Assembly (NCBI GenBank): GCA_947631525.1
Contig: CANRLQ010000031.1
Coordinates: 1 to 10,250 of the forward strand
Source of the DNA: an uncultured Bacilli bacterium
GTDB taxonomy: Bacteria > Bacillota_I > Bacilli_A > RF39 > UBA660
Direction of reading: 5' to 3'
DNA: 10,250 nucleotides
A program made the translations under genes and the position numbers. Shown here piece after piece: positions 6,025 to 10,250 of this stretch. The stretch's first letter is position 1. The number at the start of each line of letters is the position of its first letter. Below the pieces are notes generated by a model. It was not told where the DNA came from. It searched no databases and saw only the letters and a list, made by a program, of their open reading frames with translations.

Positions 6025-7448
6025 TGTTCACTCTCCATATCATTAATAACATTGGTAAACATTTTTTTAAGGGCTGTTGATGATATAGTTGCTCCAGAAA
6101 CAGTATCAACATTTTCTATTTCACTTTGGTTATCAATTAATTTATCTAAATAATTACTTTCTTCTACTAATTTATAATAAGAAGCTGTTTCATTATTTTC
6201 AATAATTTCAATATTTGTAATTTTTTTATCTTTTATTGTTAACTTAGCTTTAATTGGACCTCCATTACCTTTTTCACTAACAATATAATAATTATTTGTT
6301 TTTTCAATAATTTTAAAGTTAGAATCACTACTATTTTTAGTTGTTTTAAAACTATTACCTACCTTAAAACTTATAGTTAATATTAACAATATAGATATAA
6401 TAAAAGGAATAATTATTTTTTTAATTGGTAATTTATTGGCTGAACCTAATCTATCTAGCAACATAACAAACATATTCATTGTAAGAATGGATGTCATTAC
6501 TCCCTCAGGAGCATTAGTTAAATATCTAAATGTAACAGTCAAAATACCCAAAAATAAAGCATAAATGATTTGTCCTATACTAGTAGTTGGGCTAGTAACA
6601 GGATCAGTAGCCATAAAAACAGCTCCAAACATTAGTCCTCCACTAAAAATTTGAAATAATGGATACCATATTCCTAAATTATTTACACTACCAATTATGT
6701 ATGTCATTATAAATACAGTTGATATATAAATTATAGGAATTTTCCATTTAATTACTTTTTTAAACAATAAATATATAAAAGCAATTATACATAGAAAAGC
6801 ACTTGTTTCTCCTACTGCACCTGGTATTGTTCCAAAAAAGAAATCTTTAATTGTTCCATATGGTTTTACTAATGAATCATAAGTACCAATTCCCTCCACT
6901 AGATTAACATTAGTAAGAGGTGTTGCTGAAGATAGAGAATCAACTTCATAGGCATTTAAATAACCACCATTTAAATTTATTATTGCCGAATAAGAACTTA
7001 CAACAAATAGTAATCCTATTAAAGCTGGGTTAAATATGTTATGTCCAAAGCCACCATATAGCATTTTCCCAATAACTATAGCCATAAAACAACCAAAAAT
7101 TAGAATTGAAATTGGTGTATTTATTGGTAGAATAAGAGCTAAGAAAAGACCTGGAAAAATACTAAATGAATTTTTGATATATTCTTTTAATTCTTGTTTT
7201 CTTTTTTTTAAGAAAAAATATGTATATAAATATTCAATTATAAATGTAGAAATTAATCCTATTAAAATAAATATTAAAGGATAAAAAAGCCCCAAAATAT
7301 CTGTTTTATTATGAACATAAGGTATTATCCCATTTTTATAAAAGGAAAATAAGATTATAGGTATTAAAGATATAAACAAATTTTTCATAATCTTATTTGT
7401 TGAATTTTTACTCTTAATAAAAGGACCTTTTAAAACATTAAATTTCAT
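6021..7448 (-). CDS. rnfD: RnfD-RnfG fusion protein
   Basis: A 475-residue fusion of two Rnf subunits. Residues 1-335 are RnfD, a multi-helix membrane subunit: GGFGHNIFNPALIG (132-145), the flavin-attachment segment LSSATPLT (172-179, T176 the likely FMN site), ATDPVTSP (280-287) and PEGVMTSILTMNMFVMLLDR (314-333). A further helix (about 345-363) then leads to an FMN-binding domain (about 385-470) with DTVSGATISS (448-457, T454 the likely covalent FMN site), which is the RnfG part. The extra helix would put the flavin domain outside the membrane as in normal RnfG. Attachment would need an ApbE flavin transferase, not in this window. The frame extends to 7538, but ATG 7448 has an AGGTGA site and overlaps the rnfC stop (TAATG). 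Confidence 0.92.
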   Translation of the reverse strand: MKFNVLKGPFIKSKNSTNKIMKNLFISLIPIILFSFYKNGIIPYVHNKTDILGLFYPLIFILIGLISTFIIEYLYTYFFLKKRKQELKEYIKNSFSIFPGLFLALILPINTPISILIFGCFMAIVIGKMLYGGFGHNIFNPALIGLLFVVSSYSAIINLNGGYLNAYEVDSLSSATPLTNVNLVEGIGTYDSLVKPYGTIKDFFFGTIPGAVGETSAFLCIIAFIYLLFKKVIKWKIPIIYISTVFIMTYIIGSVNNLGIWYPLFQIFSGGLMFGAVFMATDPVTSPTTSIGQIIYALFLGILTVTFRYLTNAPEGVMTSILTMNMFVMLLDRLGSANKLPIKKIIIPFIISILLILTISFKVGNSFKTTKNSSDSNFKIIEKTNNYYIVSEKGNGGPIKAKLTIKDKKITNIEIIENNETASYYKLVEESNYLDKLIDNQSEIENVDTVSGATISSTALKKMFTNVINDMESEQ

Positions 7449-8674
7449 TATTTCACCTTTTTCTTTGCTTCTTGTACATATTCCCTTAAATTTATTTTTG
7501 ATGGACAAACATAAGAACAAATTCCACAACCAATACATCTATTTACATCAAGTCTTTGTAATTCTGATTTATTATTAATGTTATCTTTTACTAATACTGG
7601 GCTTATTTTTACAGGGCAATTATCACTACATTTACCACATCTAAGACAAGTAATAGGTTTTAATTCATGTTGCTCATTTAAAATTAAAACACAATTTAAA
7701 TTATTTGGAATAATAAATTGATCAGTACTTATACTATTTCCCATCATTGGTCCACCTGCTACTAAAGATACTGAATCAGTATTATAGTTACCACAAATCT
7801 TAATTAGTTCATTAAAAGGTGTACCAATTCTTATTTTAATATTAGTTGGTTTATTAATTGCATTACCTGTTACAGTAATTATTTTTTCTATTAATGGTTT
7901 ATTACAATATACTGCTTCATATATTGAATAAATAGTTGAAATATTACTTATAACAATTCCTTTTTCAATTGGTAATTTTTTATAATCAGTATGTTTTATA
8001 TATCTAACTAATGATTTCTCCCAACCCATTGGATATAAATTTGGAACTTCGATTAATTTTATTTTATTATTTGTAAATGGAATTATTTTGTCTTTTAATA
8101 ATTGATTATGTGTTTTAATAGCAATAAATATTTCTTCCATATTAAATATTTCTAATATTAAATTAAGTACTTCAATAACTTCCTTTATATAATTAACTGT
8201 AAGCATATAATCAGCTGTTATATATGGTTCACATTCAACAGCATTTATGATTAATGTTTTTATTTCAACATTATCATATTTTTTATAAGTTGGAAATCCT
8301 GCTCCACCTAGTCCAACTATTCCGTTTTGTTTTAAAATTTCGATAAATTCTTTTTTATCTAATTTGGATATTTTTTGTTTTTTAAATATATCTTTTTCTT
8401 TAAAATTGTTTTCTATTTCTAAAAAATCTGTTTCTATATTAAGACTGTTTATTTTTTTTGTTATTTTTTTTACTTTTCCACTTACACTACTATGTATAAA
8501 TGTTTCTTTTTTAGTATTTTTTATTATTGGTGTTCCTATTTCTACGGTGTCGTTTTCTTTAACTAATATTTCATCATTTTCTTTTATTTCAAAATAAACA
8601 GATTTAGGATTTACATATTCTTTAATTTCATTTATTGAAATTTGTTTGAATTTAGGTAATTTTATTCCTATCAT
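7448..8674 (-). CDS. rnfC: Rnf complex subunit RnfC
   Basis: RnfC is the peripheral subunit that exchanges electrons with NAD(H). The 408 residues contain an N-terminal barrel-like region (to about 75), the nucleotide/FMN-binding segment GLGGAGFPTYKK (121-132), NAVECEPYITAD (144-155) and two ferredoxin-type motifs. These are C343-x2-C346-x2-C349-x3-C353-P and C380-x2-C383-x2-C386-x3-C390-P, which bind two [4Fe-4S] clusters. Length agrees with compact RnfC forms of Bacillota. The frame is open to 8725, but ATG 8674 is chosen because of the AGGAGAG site 8 bases upstream and because the resulting N-terminus is soluble; a start at 8725 would overlap the promoter. First gene of the operon, coupled to rnfDG by TAATG. 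Confidence 0.95.
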   Translation of the reverse strand: MIGIKLPKFKQISINEIKEYVNPKSVYFEIKENDEILVKENDTVEIGTPIIKNTKKETFIHSSVSGKVKKITKKINSLNIETDFLEIENNFKEKDIFKKQKISKLDKKEFIEILKQNGIVGLGGAGFPTYKKYDNVEIKTLIINAVECEPYITADYMLTVNYIKEVIEVLNLILEIFNMEEIFIAIKTHNQLLKDKIIPFTNNKIKLIEVPNLYPMGWEKSLVRYIKHTDYKKLPIEKGIVISNISTIYSIYEAVYCNKPLIEKIITVTGNAINKPTNIKIRIGTPFNELIKICGNYNTDSVSLVAGGPMMGNSISTDQFIIPNNLNCVLILNEQHELKPITCLRCGKCSDNCPVKISPVLVKDNINNKSELQRLDVNRCIGCGICSYVCPSKINLREYVQEAKKKVK

Positions 8675-8696
8675 ATTCTTCTCTCCTAACAATTTT

Positions 8697-8725
8697 ATTA
8701 TACTAATTTTTATATTAAAAATCAA
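8697..8725 (-). promoter_or_regulatory. Sigma-A-type promoter of the rnf operon
   Basis: On the minus strand TTGATT (8720-8725) and a perfect TATAAT (8697-8702) are separated by 17 bases, the ideal spacing. The rnfC start at 8674 lies 22 bases downstream, leaving a short leader with its AGGAGAG site. It sits directly after the terminator of the preceding unit. Confidence 0.75.
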
Positions 8726-8755
8726 TAAATATAAAAACTAGATTTAAATCTAGTT
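8726..8755 (-). terminator. Palindromic terminator after the spoIIP unit
   Basis: A perfect 20-base palindrome, AACTAGATTTAAATCTAGTT (8736-8755), begins two bases after the stop of the 114-residue gene and is followed on the minus strand by a T-rich run (TTTATATTTATT). It fits an intrinsic terminator with an 8-bp stem and 4-base loop. Because it is symmetric and close to the rnf -35 (8720-8725), an operator role is an alternative. Confidence 0.6.
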
Positions 8756-8757
8756 AA

Positions 8758-9102
8758 TTATCCTAATACATTATTTAAAAATTTAAATGTTGATTCTAAA
8801 CTACCAACTACTACATCCTCTATACCATTAGACAATTTTAAACCTATTTTAGATAATTTATTTGCATAATTTACTTTATCATGATTTATATATTCATTTA
8901 AATCAACATTTTTTCCTTCAGCTACATCTTTTTCAAATTTTTCTATTTCTTTTTCAATTAATTCTTTTTTATTATATTGTTCAAATTCATAATATCCTGT
9001 TGCTTCTGATATATATATTGCTGTAAAACTTACTAGTAAAAATAAAAATAATTTCCAAAAAAATTTATTTGCTATTTTTTTTGCTTTTTCACTATTATTC
9101 AT
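8758..9102 (-). CDS. One-helix protein of unknown function coupled to spoIIP (114 aa)
   Basis: I do not recognise a named family. The 114 residues have a basic N-terminus (KAKKIANKFFWK), one membrane helix (about 18-33), then a charged, probably helical region rich in Glu and Lys (KKELIEKEIEKFEKDV, 45-60). An amphipathic C-terminal part follows (LSKIGLKLSNGIEDVVVGSL, about 83-102). The positive N-terminus suggests that most of the protein lies outside the cytoplasm or in the intermembrane space of the forespore. The frame is open to a TTG at 9114, but ATG 9102 has a GGAGG site and is preferred. It overlaps the spoIIP stop by eight bases, so it is translated with SpoIIP and may act with it in engulfment; that is inferred from context. 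Confidence 0.8.
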   Translation of the reverse strand: MNNSEKAKKIANKFFWKLFLFLLVSFTAIYISEATGYYEFEQYNKKELIEKEIEKFEKDVAEGKNVDLNEYINHDKVNYANKLSKIGLKLSNGIEDVVVGSLESTFKFLNNVLG

Positions 9103-10114
9103 TTTTTCCTCCAATATATTCTTCTATAACTGTTGCTAAAAGTTCTAATGTATTTAATACTTCATCGATAGTATTTTCTTTACCTCCACATTCAATTAAT
9201 ATTACTTTATCACTTACATCTTGATTATATATTCCATTTACATTTTTACCTTCTTTTTTTAATATTCCTCTACTTATTTTAGGATATTTTTTATTTAAAA
9301 TATTATTTATTTTATTAACAGTTTCTAAATTTTTTTTATAATTTTTATGTTCTAAACCAACTACAAATAATATTTTAGCATAATTTTTATTATTAATATT
9401 TACTGTTGATGCTTTTTTAGATATAGAATCTCTATGTAAATCAATAATTAATTTCAAATTTTTGTTTTTCTTTATTGTATCTTTTAAATAATATCTACTT
9501 GCTTTATAACTAGCTGAATAATCCCAATTATTAATTGTTAAAAATTCTTTTATATTATTTGTTTCAACAAGTGTAAATATATTTTTATCATTTAGTTTTT
9601 CTCTTAATATATAAGATGCCATTAATACATTAGGTGTTATATTATGTTCTTCTAAATTATTAGAACTATAGCTTTCTAATTGATGGGTATTATAAATATA
9701 TACAAGAGGTTCTTTACTACTATTTCCAATTGTATCTTTTATATATGTACTATTATTATCTTCCTCACTGCTATCTGATGCAGTTGTTCCATGAGCATAC
9801 ATTAATCTTGTTTCTACTGGTTGTTTAAAATTAAATGTATTTTCTAAAATACTAATTGGTTTGTTTATTTCTATTTTAGTTACGGTATTTATAAATTTAT
9901 TTATAATATTATTATTACTTTTTTCATACAATAAATGATGATTAGAATCTCTAAGTAATAATTTTAAAAATTCTTCATTTGAATTAGCTAATCTAATATT
10001 TAAAAGTAAAGCTGATAATACTTCATATATAATAACTACTAATACTATCATTATTGCATATTTTATTATGTTTATTTTTCTTAATTTCTTTTTGCTTTTA
10101 AACTTCTTAGACAT
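9095..10114 (-). CDS. spoIIP: Stage II sporulation protein P (SpoIIP)
   Basis: SpoIIP is the membrane-anchored amidase/endopeptidase that, with SpoIID and SpoIIM, removes septal peptidoglycan during forespore engulfment. The 339 residues have an N-terminal membrane helix (about 17-38), a variable Ser/Asn-rich linker (110-135), and the catalytic domain with VYIYNTHQLESY (138-149; H144 and E147), LIIDLHRD (222-229; H227) and VILIECGGKEN (304-314; E308). These are the residues expected at a zinc-amidase site. The frame extends to a GTG at 10126, but ATG 10114 is preferred because the GGTGAT site lies just before it, with the same spacing as in yqfD. gpr, the common upstream neighbour, cannot be confirmed at the window edge. 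Confidence 0.93.
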   Translation of the reverse strand: MSKKFKSKKKLRKINIIKYAIMIVLVVIIYEVLSALLLNIRLANSNEEFLKLLLRDSNHHLLYEKSNNNIINKFINTVTKIEINKPISILENTFNFKQPVETRLMYAHGTTASDSSEEDNNSTYIKDTIGNSSKEPLVYIYNTHQLESYSSNNLEEHNITPNVLMASYILREKLNDKNIFTLVETNNIKEFLTINNWDYSASYKASRYYLKDTIKKNKNLKLIIDLHRDSISKKASTVNINNKNYAKILFVVGLEHKNYKKNLETVNKINNILNKKYPKISRGILKKEGKNVNGIYNQDVSDKVILIECGGKENTIDEVLNTLELLATVIEEYIGGKNE

Positions 10115-10141
10115 ATTATCACCCACTTTATTTTACTAGTT

Positions 10142-10174
10142 ATTATAAACTTTTATGAATAAATATTTTGTCAA
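10142..10174 (-). promoter_or_regulatory. Possible promoter of spoIIP
   Basis: On the minus strand TATAAT (10142-10147) lies 27 bases before the ATG at 10114. A perfect TTGACA (10169-10174) is 21 bases further up, too far for ordinary sigma-A. Alternatively AAATATT (10162-10168) with 14-base spacing to TATAATAA loosely resembles a sigma-E arrangement. The promoter class is uncertain. Confidence 0.35.
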
Positions 10175-10200
10175 AAAAAGAATAGATTTATTTCTATTCT
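10173..10200 (-). terminator. Intrinsic terminator of the gene upstream of spoIIP
   Basis: On the minus strand AGAATAGA (10193-10200) and TCTATTCT (10179-10186) form a perfect 8-bp stem with a six-base loop, followed by a T6 run (10173-10178). The stem begins at the stop codon of the partial gene at the right edge. Confidence 0.8.
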
Positions 10201-10250
10201 AATTTACTTTAAATTCAATTTTTTCATAAGAAGTTAAATCGATATTTGTA
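10199..10250 (-). CDS. C-terminal end of an unidentified gene (right edge)
   Basis: Only one minus-strand frame is open from the window edge to a TAG at 10199-10201, giving a C-terminal tail of TNIDLTSYEKIEFKVN. The stop coincides with the start of a good terminator hairpin, which supports a real gene end. Sixteen residues are too few to name the product. gpr often precedes spoIIP in Bacillota, but I see no specific GPR signature here. Confidence 0.5.
   Translation of the reverse strand, partial: TNIDLTSYEKIEFKVN

Noticed and set aside
7036..7284. Plus-strand open frame of 82 codons
   Set aside because: Antisense to the conserved RnfD membrane region, with no ribosome binding site and no recognisable protein. 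The other plus-strand frames (1066-1263, 1622-1915, 3895-4110, 8364-8597) are rejected for the same reason.
7449..7538. N-terminal extension of RnfD starting 90 bases upstream
   Set aside because: It overlaps the iron-sulfur coding end of rnfC in another frame, while ATG 7448 has an AGGTGA site and the usual RnfD N-terminus.
8675..8725. 17-residue N-terminal extension of RnfC
   Set aside because: It would start within the predicted -35 and cover the -10; ATG 8674 has a good ribosome binding site.
8736..8755. Palindrome as a dedicated operator for rnfC
   Set aside because: Kept only as an alternative: its position right after a stop codon and the T-rich tail fit a terminator better.

Overview
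The window is strongly AT-rich and every gene in it lies on the minus strand, packed with short overlaps (ATGA, TAATG) and clear AGGAGG- or AGGTGAT-type ribosome binding sites. UGA is used as a stop (cdd, yqfC, rnfA and rnfDG end in TGA) and Trp is TGG, so the code is standard and not that of Mycoplasma. The genes yqfC, yqfD and spoIIP are endospore-lineage markers, and the ybeY-dgkA-cdd-era-yqzL order is the Bacillota arrangement. The best reading is a low-GC, anaerobic, probably spore-forming or formerly spore-forming Bacillota, of the kind seen among uncultured gut Bacilli or Clostridia. I cannot name the genus.

In order of transcription (right to left) there are four units. (1) The tail of an unidentified gene ends at a hairpin terminator at 10173-10200. 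Then comes spoIIP (septal peptidoglycan hydrolase of engulfment), coupled to a one-helix protein of unknown function, ending at a palindromic terminator near 8736-8755. (2) A sigma-A-like promoter (TTGATT-17-TATAAT) drives an eight-gene Rnf operon: rnfC, an rnfD-rnfG fusion, a 30-residue membrane peptide, a transglutaminase/papain-like protein, rnfE, rnfA, a 43-residue membrane peptide with four cysteines, and a shortened rnfB. It closes at a perfect hairpin terminator at 3811-3839. (3) yqfC-yqfD follow, with a possible sigma-E-like promoter, and end at a hairpin near 2277-2323. (4) ybeY-dgkA-cdd-era, then yqzL and a DUF1653 gene that runs off the left edge.

Unit 2 is the most unusual part. 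The Rnf complex normally couples electron flow between ferredoxin and NAD to Na+ or H+ movement. Here the core RnfA/RnfE cysteines, the RnfC iron-sulfur motifs and two flavin-attachment motifs are all present. However, RnfG is fused to RnfD, RnfB has lost its C-terminal ferredoxin domains, and three extra small genes are inserted with translational coupling. Two of these three (43 and 30 codons) are easy for gene callers to miss.

In unit 4, YbeY keeps its metal-binding histidines but seems to lack about 40-50 internal residues, including the usual arginine/PTDVLSF region. phoH, which usually sits between yqfD and ybeY, is absent.
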